From the NCBI RefSeq assembly GCF_003634455.1, contig NZ_RBLC01000001.1, forward strand, positions 620,001 to 684,000: a stretch of 64,000 nt of DNA, given 5' to 3'. This stretch comes from Flavobacterium endophyticum. GTDB taxonomy: Bacteria > Bacteroidota > Bacteroidia > Flavobacteriales > Flavobacteriaceae. Below the pieces are notes generated by a model. The model was not told the DNA's origin, did not search any database, and was given only the letters and a program-made list of their open reading frames with translations. Made by a program: the position numbers and the translations under genes. Below are positions 33,322 through 42,800 of the stretch, piece after piece; position 1 is the first letter of the stretch, and every line of letters starts with the position of its first letter.

Positions 33322-36300
33322 TGTCTTCTTTCTTTTTATTATCTATTTTTTTATGTTTAGCCTTGATGTTTTTTAAATCTTCGGACACTTCCTTTTTGTA
33401 ACTTTGATGATTGAGCATCAATAAACGTTTTAAAATCTCCTTACGCGCATCTGGATGAATAGAAAAACGGATTCTGTCATTCTCAGGAAGAAAATCAATC
33501 TCGTAAAATTCATGCTTAAGGAGTATGTCATTCCAACCATAAGAAGTTAATACTGCTTCATCTAATTCACAATGTAATTCACGCACTTGATTTAAATCGT
33601 TAACAATTGATCCTGAAATGGATACATTTCTTGTATTTATAAGATTATATAGCTCTGTAAGCCCTATTTGCTGACGCAATGTTATTGATTTTCGTAAATT
33701 ATTCAATTTTGATGCGATAGCCTTTATATTATCGATATTACTTTTATCTGGAAAAGGAAACCCTTCAAATGCAATACCTGCAGAATATCTAAGAGTTGCA
33801 GACCCTTTTGTAGAACTATTTTTCCAAGCCCAGACATCATGTATTGAAGATGACAAAATGCCAAAGTCATAAAATGTTGAAAGTGAAAAGATAATTATAG
33901 AATCTGTAAATACTATATTTCGACTGTTTTGAAAATCAAAGACAAGATATTTAGTATTTCTATTGATCGCCATTACCTGGTCTAACTCAGATATGGTAGC
34001 GTACAGTTCTTTTCTAGATCTTAAAAACTGCCACCATTTTTCTTTGCCCCCTATATCTTTCTGGATAAGCCGCTCTGGTTTGACTAAACGTTCAACTATA
34101 TCAAAGCAGTCTGGATAATTTCGAGCTTTCTCTTCCGGCCAATCGAAAAAGTTAATCACCCAACGAGAAGGCTCTTGGTTAGAACTGTTATTAAGATCAT
34201 CTCCATTCAGGTAAGGAAACAATACTTCTTTGTTTCGAGGATCCTTATCAATCAAAGTTAAAGCCTCTTCCTGTGTTAATATAAACCCCTTCCCCAGTAC
34301 AATACTCCCTTGAAAACTCTTTCCTTTATTTGATAATAAAGGCATAGGTTTTCCCATCACTTCGGAATCATCCAAATAAGATGTAATTCTTTCTACAGAT
34401 TTATTATCTAAAATAAACTGATTTTTCCATTCGCCTTTATGTATAGTAATTAAAGAAACCTCAACGGCAGCTTGTCCCGGCCACTTCATCGAACGAATGG
34501 CATGATTAATAACTCCCTCATTTGAACATATAACATCTAAGCCTCCTTCACGGGCAGAACCTTGAGCAATAGTATTTGTGGATATTAAAGATTGAAATCC
34601 ATTTATTTTAATTACATCAAAAATTCTTCTGAAAAAATAGGTTACTAAATCTACTGCTCCAATTGGTCTGTATATATATTTTAGATACTCAAGAAAATTC
34701 GTTCCATAATTTCCACTTAACTTTTGTCCTCCCAAGAATGGTGGATTACCTAATATACAATCAAACCCCCCTTGCTTGAAAACTTCCGGGAACTCCAGAA
34801 ACCAATGGAAGAATTTTTTATTTTCTGCAATAGCCATACTTGCTCCATGATCAAAGATCTGAGTACCAGAATTCAGATAAGTCTTGTATTTACTATGCGT
34901 AGTTAGCTTTTCTTTGTTTTCTGTGGTTTTGGGGATAAAGAACTGTGCTACTTGTAAATCTGCCAGTTGTTTGAGTCTGAACCATTTTTTGCCATTGGTT
35001 AAATCGTAATAAACTTTAGCTTTCTTTTCGATCTGTTCAGAAGTTTTTTCCGGCATTTGGTTAAACTGAGTTATTGACTTTTGTACATCTACAAAATCTC
35101 CATCTACTGCATTCAAATCAAACAGTTCACTCATTTGCAATTTACGTTCCTCATCATTACGTTTCTTAAAGGCAGAAACTATTGCTTTTTCATCGCCAGA
35201 CAAGAACTTAAAAGCCTCGCTAGCAATTCCATTTTGTAGTTCTTCATAATTTGCTAATCCTACAATGGCATTACCATTTTTAATATGGTGATCTAAAAAA
35301 TTCAAGGGTTCACCAGGATCATGTGCTTCCAGCCACAAAGCTACTTTACACAGTTCTACAGCTAAAGGATTTAAGTCGACTCCGTAAATGCAGTTTTTAA
35401 TTACATCACGAATTGCTATACGCAAAACAGATGGTGTAGGCTGATCTTCGCTACTTCTTATTCTTGCGAGTTCAAATCCAATTCTTCGAGCGGCGGAAAG
35501 TAAAATATGCCCACTTCCACAAGCCACATCACATACCGTAATACTCAAAAGTCCCTTTTCGGGATCTTCTTCTTTTAATTTGTCAACAATCACATGATCC
35601 AAAGAATGAATAATCAATGGCTTTACTAACTCTTCAGGAGTATAGTGTGAACCTGATGAGGATCGATCATCCCCTTGTTTAAATCTAAATTCGGCATTTT
35701 CTACTACTGGCTCAAATTCTAATAATCCTTCATACACCGAGCCAAACTCTTCTACATCTAAATCGGCATAGTTGACCCGAATGGTCTGTTTATTTTCATT
35801 TTCAAATGTGACTAAAGATTTAAATACATTCAATACATCTTTATTATTTAATGTAGTGGATTCGATACTTACAATAGCATTTCGATTAAAAATTCCAGAG
35901 CTTAGCGCATCAATTCCCAATTCTTTACCATAATGTCTATCTTCAAATAGTCTGAATGTTGTCATTAACGATTGCCAAAGATCTGTTTTCTTCGGATCGA
36001 TATAAACGGCTTTATTCACCAGAAAAGTCAGACGTTGAATGCTGTAATACTGATAGTAGATATCTTTAAACTTCTTTTCATCGTCGGTTAAATTTTCTTT
36101 ATAAATCAGATTACGTTCTTCGATTACCAATAAAAACAGTATCCGATATACAGATCTTAGGATATGTAAGTAGTAATCTTTTACCGAAAGCGTTTCTTCT
36201 TCAAAAGCAGTTCTTAATTCCGTATTTTCCTGTTGAGAAAGTAACCCATTTGCTAACGTTAGGATTGAATGCTCAACAGCCAAACTTAATCGCTCGCGAA

Positions 36301-37000
36301 TACGTGATCCCGAAGCTAAAGCTTCGTTATGATAATATTCAAGAACGGCATCTTTCCCGTCTTCCTTTTTATCGTTGATACGGGAAACGTGTAGTAATCG
36401 GTAAAAAATAGCAAACTCGGCATAGTGACCTTCTTCCATCATTTGTTCTAGATTGAACTCTAGATAGCTTAGTCTTGAAAGTCGTGTAGCATCACGCAAT
36501 ACACGGAAATGATTACCATTGGTAACAAATCCATAAATGTATTCTGTAGAATTAATATATTCCTGCACCAATGAATGAGGAGACAGTCTGGGTCCGCTCT
36601 CTGCCTTTTTATCCATTGATTGTTCACTACCTACAATATGTATGGGAAAACCATCTTTATTGGAAGCTCTGTGAGAGATCGCATAAGATTTTCCGTTAAC
36701 AATTTCAGCATTGGAAAGAGCAACCTGATAGCCTAAGAGATTGAGAAGCGGGACAATCCAATATTTACGGGTTTCAGAAATTCCTTTATCAATTTCTGAA
36801 AACGAGCTTCGCTTCTGTTTAAAGATTTGCCAATGTGTATTGAGCAGGCTCCAGGCGTTACTTATCTCATCGCGAACTTGTTCACTGGGCTTTAAGCCAA
36901 AGTCTTGCGGTTTTTGGAAACTAATATCATCCTGACGAATTTTTTCAAGAATTTCGCTGGTAAAAATGTTTCCCTGTATATTAATTGTTGTTAATTTCAT
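33302..37000 (-). CDS. PglX/DrmMI-type adenine DNA methyltransferase with switchable C-terminus
   Basis: 1232 aa, in the size range of PglX/DrmMI enzymes. A helical N-terminal part of about 400 residues (LLNLLGYQVALSNAEIVNGK) precedes the methylase domain. SAM-binding motif I (VCDVACGSGHILLSAARRIG) is at about 490 and the catalytic NPPF motif at about 752, typical of N6-adenine methyltransferases of the Eco57I/PglX type. Residues 882-1232 form the C-terminal recognition region, duplicated in inverted orientation next door. It starts 3 bp after the SNF2 gene and is the last gene of the defence operon. The predicted role is marking self DNA while the helicases act on unmodified phage DNA. A 22-bp inverted repeat begins at codon 882. 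Confidence 0.93.
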   Translation of the reverse strand: MKLTTINIQGNIFTSEILEKIRQDDISFQKPQDFGLKPSEQVRDEISNAWSLLNTHWQIFKQKRSSFSEIDKGISETRKYWIVPLLNLLGYQVALSNAEIVNGKSYAISHRASNKDGFPIHIVGSEQSMDKKAESGPRLSPHSLVQEYINSTEYIYGFVTNGNHFRVLRDATRLSRLSYLEFNLEQMMEEGHYAEFAIFYRLLHVSRINDKKEDGKDAVLEYYHNEALASGSRIRERLSLAVEHSILTLANGLLSQQENTELRTAFEEETLSVKDYYLHILRSVYRILFLLVIEERNLIYKENLTDDEKKFKDIYYQYYSIQRLTFLVNKAVYIDPKKTDLWQSLMTTFRLFEDRHYGKELGIDALSSGIFNRNAIVSIESTTLNNKDVLNVFKSLVTFENENKQTIRVNYADLDVEEFGSVYEGLLEFEPVVENAEFRFKQGDDRSSSGSHYTPEELVKPLIIHSLDHVIVDKLKEEDPEKGLLSITVCDVACGSGHILLSAARRIGFELARIRSSEDQPTPSVLRIAIRDVIKNCIYGVDLNPLAVELCKVALWLEAHDPGEPLNFLDHHIKNGNAIVGLANYEELQNGIASEAFKFLSGDEKAIVSAFKKRNDEERKLQMSELFDLNAVDGDFVDVQKSITQFNQMPEKTSEQIEKKAKVYYDLTNGKKWFRLKQLADLQVAQFFIPKTTENKEKLTTHSKYKTYLNSGTQIFDHGASMAIAENKKFFHWFLEFPEVFKQGGFDCILGNPPFLGGQKLSGNYGTNFLEYLKYIYRPIGAVDLVTYFFRRIFDVIKINGFQSLISTNTIAQGSAREGGLDVICSNEGVINHAIRSMKWPGQAAVEVSLITIHKGEWKNQFILDNKSVERITSYLDDSEVMGKPMPLLSNKGKSFQGSIVLGKGFILTQEEALTLIDKDPRNKEVLFPYLNGDDLNNSSNQEPSRWVINFFDWPEEKARNYPDCFDIVERLVKPERLIQKDIGGKEKWWQFLRSRKELYATISELDQVMAINRNTKYLVFDFQNSRNIVFTDSIIIFSLSTFYDFGILSSSIHDVWAWKNSSTKGSATLRYSAGIAFEGFPFPDKSNIDNIKAIASKLNNLRKSITLRQQIGLTELYNLINTRNVSISGSIVNDLNQVRELHCELDEAVLTSYGWNDILLKHEFYEIDFLPENDRIRFSIHPDARKEILKRLLMLNHQSYKKEVSEDLKNIKAKHKKIDNKKKEDNFPKLF
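34337..34358 (-). repeat. 22-bp inverted repeat, right copy, inside the methyltransferase gene
   Basis: Perfect inverted match to 32219-32240. Recombination between the two would flip a 2.14-kb segment and fuse codons 1-881 in frame to the 361-codon alternative end. A further 26-bp identity (32382-32407 versus 34170-34195) lies inside the cassettes and could also support homologous exchange. Confidence 0.85.
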
Positions 37001-37003
37001 GGT

Positions 37004-39841
37004 TTAAAAAAGGTCTTTAGGTTTTGGCAATAAGATATAAACCCCCATTACATCTGGCGGAAGCACCGGAGTTGACTTTTCATAACTCCGCCCCCCAATT
37101 AACGTTTTAAATCGTCCATGAGCCTCAACCAATTTATCAGCACGCTCTGTGGCAATTTCTATAAAAGCATCCTTTTTCTTTTCAAAAGAATTTAGTTCTA
37201 TTGCTAAAAGCTGCTGTTGTTGTTCAATAGACATATTACTTAAAGGAATAGCCTCGTTCAATAATTCTTGAGCCTCTTCAAAATTAATAGGTTGTAAGCC
37301 ATTCTCATTTTCCATATATCCCCACAGATACATTTCTTCTGCCACGGATTCATTTCGGGAGCGTACTTCTTTGACTACATTTCTAACCCTGAACATTACC
37401 AAAGTCGTCTTATTTTGAACGCTTTCTGTTTGTATCACACTGGTTCTTGCCAAACCATAAGAATTACCTTTTTCTTCAAACGCATTACTTACTATGTAGT
37501 GACAAAGTTGCTCTACAAAGCGGTGATTTCTTCCAATATATTGATAGCCTTTAGGTGTAGGTGAAATGAAAGCAATTTTAGTTTCTGCTTTTCCTTTCAG
37601 TTGTTCTGTTTTTGAAAGCAACGCGACTTGTAAATGTTTAGGAAGATTCGTTGTCTGGATTTTATACCCTTCAAAATCAGGTGTGAATGAGGATCCTAAT
37701 AATTGTAAAGCAAATACAGTAAAACTTTCCACCACTTTTGGATCACCAATAGCTTCATCTACTTCTTGCAGATCTTTTTTAATTGTTTCCGCATCTACGG
37801 ATTCCTGAGCAAAAATAGAGCGCAAGTTTTCTCCTTTTTTACGAGCCATTTCCAACTCGTTATCAATTCTTATTTTGTCTTCGGCAAAAAGGGTCAATTG
37901 TTCTGTCTCTGATGCAGTTTTCAAAATTTTCTGGGTAAGTTCTGCCATCAGCGATTTATTATTTTCACCGATAGGAATGGTAACTCCGATACTTTTTTGA
38001 ATTTCACGTACCTTACGAATTAGTACCTCCAGAATAAACTTATCCATAGGATTATTTTCTCCATAAAGCATATATGTTTTAATATTCTTTGAAGCTTGCC
38101 CGAAACGGTCAACTCTACCTTCCCGTTGTTCTATCCTGTTCGGATTCCAAGGAAGATCGTAATGCAAAACCGCATTAAAGTGATCCTGTAAATTGATTCC
38201 TTCACTTAAACAATCTGTAGCTACAAGCACTCTTTTTTCCTGTTCCCCCATTCTTTCAATTTCTTCTTTACGCTGCTCATCTGCCAGTTCAGAAGTAATA
38301 GCCTGGACTAATACGTTTTTAGGAAGAGCTTCTTTTAGCTTCTCTTCCATATATTTTGCTGTAGCAATGTAGTGACAGAAAATGATCGGCTGAAAGCCTT
38401 CTTTTACCCATTTTCGAATCAGATCAATGGTATGTTTTATCTTAAGATCTGTTTCCTCACGTTCATTTAGAAACTCTGCTCGTTTTAATAATTTCGTAAG
38501 CCCCTCCAATTCTGCTGTTTTATAATCAACAGCATTCAACAGATCAGATCTCGAAAAATCCACACCAAATTCATTTTCTTCAAACAATGTATCTTCAACA
38601 GCGTCTGTACCAATTTCTGCCATTTCTTCTTCTACAGTCAATTTTGCATGGCGTTTTTCTAACATTTCTTTAGCCATAGCAGGACTTGACATGGCTCCTT
38701 TAATTAAAGCAATTGCAGCCCAGGAACGCAAAAGTCTTGTATTTTCATTATCTGTCTCAACATCAGAAATTCCTCGTGCAAATGCCACTAATTCATTATA
38801 AAAGGCTTTAGTCTCCTCTGACAATGTGAAACCTACTTCTTTAGAATCTCTCTTAGGAAACAATGTATCTTCATTTAACCACCTACGGATGTTCTCACGC
38901 TTACGCTGGATAAAATATTGTGCAATTTTTCGTCTGTCAGCCTGTTCCAATTTCTCAAAATTCAATCGTTCGAAAGCTGGATTTAATAAGCCTAAAAGAG
39001 AAAGAAACTCTTCATCTTTACCACTATGCGGTGTTGCGGTAAGCAATATCAAATGTCGATTTTTATTTAAAGCAATATCGTGAATTAGGTTATATCGTTG
39101 TTGTTGATTTTTTGAAGATGCTCCTTTAGGTAAAGTACAGGTATGTGCTTCATCCACCACAACTAGTTCAGGGCAATCATTCAGAAAGATACCTCTACGT
39201 TTATCTGTTTTTATATAATCAACCGAAATTACCTGATATGGGATATGATAAAAAACAGAGCGATCATCAGGTACCATACGATCCAAACGGGATGCTGTAC
39301 TGGAACGGATAATCTCTGCATCAATATCTAATTTGTCTTTTAATTCCTGCTGCCATTGTTCGCACAAGTGAGGAGGACAAATCACCGCAAATCTTTTGAT
39401 CTCACCTCTTTCAATCAGCTCTTTGATAATGAGTAAGGCCTCTATCGTTTTTCCAACACCAACATCATCAGCAATTAATATTTTGGTAACGTCCTGCTTT
39501 AGTGCCATTACTAATGGAACAACTTGGTACGATCTAGGTCTAAAGGACAGCTTCCCCATACTTCTAAATGGGCCTGCGGCATTTCTTAAAGAAAGACGGG
39601 AGGCATTATACAGAAGTTTTGCCGTTTCAAAGTTCCCGATCTGATTTGGTGTCGGTTCTTTGAAGGTGGCTTTTTCTACAGCTTCGACATCTTTTGCTAA
39701 AGGCATAAAAATACCAGTAATTTCCTCATCAGAACCACCAAGTGGTTTTACTAAAATAACCTGATCTTCATTAGATGGGAGTACCATCCAATCTCGATTT
39801 CTATATCGTACTAAGTTTCCTGGAGTATATTTATTGCTCAT
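37004..39841 (-). CDS. SNF2-family helicase (DrmD/RapA-like)
   Basis: 945 aa. Walker A-type motif I is DDVGVGKT (residues 125-132) and the DEAH box is VVVDEAH (228-233). The LTATPHSG motif III follows, and the helicase C lobe ends with VATDCLSEGINLQ and motif VI RIEQREGRVDRFGQ. The family contains RapA/HepA and DISARM DrmD: ATP-driven double-stranded DNA translocases. Middle of the operon: 44 bp after the large helicase and 3 bp before the methyltransferase. A helical C-terminal part (residues 700-945) has no clear domain. Confidence 0.92.
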   Translation of the reverse strand: MSNKYTPGNLVRYRNRDWMVLPSNEDQVILVKPLGGSDEEITGIFMPLAKDVEAVEKATFKEPTPNQIGNFETAKLLYNASRLSLRNAAGPFRSMGKLSFRPRSYQVVPLVMALKQDVTKILIADDVGVGKTIEALLIIKELIERGEIKRFAVICPPHLCEQWQQELKDKLDIDAEIIRSSTASRLDRMVPDDRSVFYHIPYQVISVDYIKTDKRRGIFLNDCPELVVVDEAHTCTLPKGASSKNQQQRYNLIHDIALNKNRHLILLTATPHSGKDEEFLSLLGLLNPAFERLNFEKLEQADRRKIAQYFIQRKRENIRRWLNEDTLFPKRDSKEVGFTLSEETKAFYNELVAFARGISDVETDNENTRLLRSWAAIALIKGAMSSPAMAKEMLEKRHAKLTVEEEMAEIGTDAVEDTLFEENEFGVDFSRSDLLNAVDYKTAELEGLTKLLKRAEFLNEREETDLKIKHTIDLIRKWVKEGFQPIIFCHYIATAKYMEEKLKEALPKNVLVQAITSELADEQRKEEIERMGEQEKRVLVATDCLSEGINLQDHFNAVLHYDLPWNPNRIEQREGRVDRFGQASKNIKTYMLYGENNPMDKFILEVLIRKVREIQKSIGVTIPIGENNKSLMAELTQKILKTASETEQLTLFAEDKIRIDNELEMARKKGENLRSIFAQESVDAETIKKDLQEVDEAIGDPKVVESFTVFALQLLGSSFTPDFEGYKIQTTNLPKHLQVALLSKTEQLKGKAETKIAFISPTPKGYQYIGRNHRFVEQLCHYIVSNAFEEKGNSYGLARTSVIQTESVQNKTTLVMFRVRNVVKEVRSRNESVAEEMYLWGYMENENGLQPINFEEAQELLNEAIPLSNMSIEQQQQLLAIELNSFEKKKDAFIEIATERADKLVEAHGRFKTLIGGRSYEKSTPVLPPDVMGVYILLPKPKDLF

Positions 39842-39885
39842 TATTTATCCCTACTTTTTTATTGACCTGTGAATTTACTGACAGG

Positions 39886-42800
39886 TTATCTTATTTTTCT
39901 AAAAATGTCTTTTCGTCTTTCTGTCAATTGCTCCAAAGACTCCATATAATGCCAACGTATTACATCATAAGCGCCTTCTTTTAATATCTGATCAATAATT
40001 TGATCACGTTTTTTAACTTCTTCCAAGTCATGTACGGAACCATCACAGAAGATTAATGTAAATCCAGAACTGTTTTTATAGACAAAATCTGCATTGATGT
40101 AATAGCTATCCAGATTTACTTGTGCCCGATCAGGAAGTGCATATCCATTTTCATACAGGTGCTTTATCAATCCCAATTCTGTACCACTGTTTTTATCGTA
40201 TGCGTTTAGCAAATAATGATATTGTTCTTCCCGGTCATTTTCACCTCCTTGAACAATTTCAATATCACAATCCATCAAATATTCTAAAACTTCTTTGATT
40301 ATGTGACGGTTCAGTTGCTGATGATGAATCTGGTTATAATAACTCAACAAATCCTGATAAGTAGCGTGAGGTAGTTCTCTACCTTGTTCCGTTTCTTCTC
40401 TGGTTTCTGAGTCAAAATGAAGGATTTCATAGCTCATTTTAAACCATTCCTTCATTTTTACAGGATCAGAAATTAATTGTGAGAGTATACCTAAAGAACC
40501 TTCTGATGCTTCGTGAATAAGAATATTAGGCTTTTCTTTATCTCCCATTACGCTTACCGCAATTTCACTTTCTTCTACAAGAAATAATTTTTCTATACCT
40601 CTTTTTAAAGCATAACTTAATGAGACAACCTGATCAGGGACGGTGCCGATATTGCCCAAAGGTTGAATATACAATACATCAGCTGTATCCTTGATATAAA
40701 GCATTATTTCTCTGCTATTCTGTTGCAATTCCGCGTTATCTTTCAGGCTTCTTTCCTGCACCCAAACACCATTTCTTTGGTCAATTTTGAAACCATCATT
40801 TTGTGATCTTCTTGCTTTTTTATTGACTTTTATCAGATTAGCCGTTTTGCTAAAATATAATTGGAGTAATTTTTCGCCACTTTTTTTTAAAACAACCGAT
40901 TCTGCATTCTCAATTCCATGAGGAAAATTAAAATAAGATGAAACTTCATAACCGGATCGGCTTCTTTCCTCTTCAATACAAGAGATTTTTTGTAAAGGAA
41001 TACCTTCGCATTCAGAAAATTCTACGACGTTCGAAAACATCTCAATAGTATCTCCTTTCAACTGACTTTTACTAATAGGATCAATGTTCGCTATCTTGAT
41101 TTCATCATTAAAATAGGCATATCCTGTTTTGTTAGATACGAGAATTTTTTCTGTAGCATTTTCGAGATCCGGAACCATCATTCGGTTGATCCTGAATTTA
41201 CTTCCTGAATGATAAACCGTATTGGCCGGTCCAAATTCAGATAAAGCTAAAGCGCGAGGTCGTGAAAGAACTTCTACATCATCGCGATAACTTTTACCCA
41301 ATACAGCCCGAACGGGAAGACGTGTAAAATTATAGCCTGGTAAAAATCCTTCAGCTGCCAGATAACGGAATACATAAAACTCGGAATTGCTAGAACTCTG
41401 CTGCTCTTCGTTTTTCAACAAAGCTATTTGTTTTCTGGCAAATCGTTCTTGTTTAGCAGCCTCTTTTCTTTCCATACTATCTGCCTTGTAAGTATGATTA
41501 TCCAAAATTGCCTGAGCTTTATTTCTAAGTGTACAAGCATTTTGAAACATCCTGATCCAACGTTTAAATGATGAAGCAAAATGGTTTGGAAATTTCTCAA
41601 TTTTATCTAATACCCATAATTGAGTAAACCAACTGGTTTTATTAAGCTCTGGTAATAAGGAATAAGCTATCTTTTCAAATTCGATTAGCAAATCATTTTT
41701 TGAGATAGAAACTAGATGTTCTATTCTTTTTAATATATCATTTTTTATGAAGACATTTTTTTCATCAGATAAATCTAAAACATCCGCCACGGAAGTTTTT
41801 AATTCACTAATCTCTAATTTCATCAATAAAAAGGCATTCAGATGAGTGATAATAAGTTCTTCATTTATCAAATCAATTCTAGGTGGCTGTACAACCCCTG
41901 CAACCATTTCCGCGGAATTCTTAAAATAATTCACATCATGCGGAGACATTGTAGAGCAGTAGGTAAAAACTAAGGCCGTTTGCCCACCTCGTCCCGCACG
42001 TCCACTTCTTTGGGCATAATTCGCTGCATTTGGAGGTACATTTCGCATATGTACGATATTTAGATTCGCTATGTCAATACCTAATTCCATTGTAGGCGAA
42101 CAGTAGAGAGTGGAGATATCTCCTTGTCTGAATTGATCCTCTCTTTCAATTCTTTGTGATGCGCTAATTTGCCCTGTGTGTTCTTTTGCTATCAGTTCTT
42201 TTTTGAATTTATTAAAATCTGTTTTATACAAATTTTGAAAATAATGATTGGGAGTTAGTTCAGGTAGCTCTGCTTGAAAATTAAAGCGTGTATGATCCAG
42301 TTTTAATGTTTTTCCGTCTCCTTTTTTCCATAATAATTGATCCGCTCTTAATTTATAATACCGTAGATCGGAATTTCTTTTATCTTGCTCGATTGTGAGA
42401 AGATTTGCTTTTTCAAGTAGGGTAAGTAGTTCTTGAATAAACTCAATATAGGCATCCTTATTCAATTTTACATCGCTGGCTTCAACTACGCAACGATTAA
42501 TGTACTTTCCTAAATTAGACCGAAGCCCCATTGACACTACATATCTTCCTTTTGGTCTGGGAGAGGGAATGGTTATAATCATTTCAGCAGGTTTATCCAA
42601 CTTTTCATTATAATCAAGAGACCATAAAGATTCAGGATGCAGTCTGTCTCTCATCAATTCTTCAATATTGGCTATATCTTTAAAAAATTTATGATCAAGT
42701 GCAAAGTTGGTTCTGAAATAGTCTAAAATATTACCTAAAAATTCCTTTCTAGCTTCTTTTGTAGCATGTTCTAAAAAGCCAAGATTTTTAAAGCGATCAT

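Noticed and set aside
32382..34195. 26-bp identity inside the cassettes as the inversion site
   Set aside because: Longer than the 22-bp repeat, but homology continues on both sides, so it reflects conserved coding sequence. The 22-bp repeat sits at the homology border and is the better candidate, although homologous exchange at the 26-bp segment remains possible.
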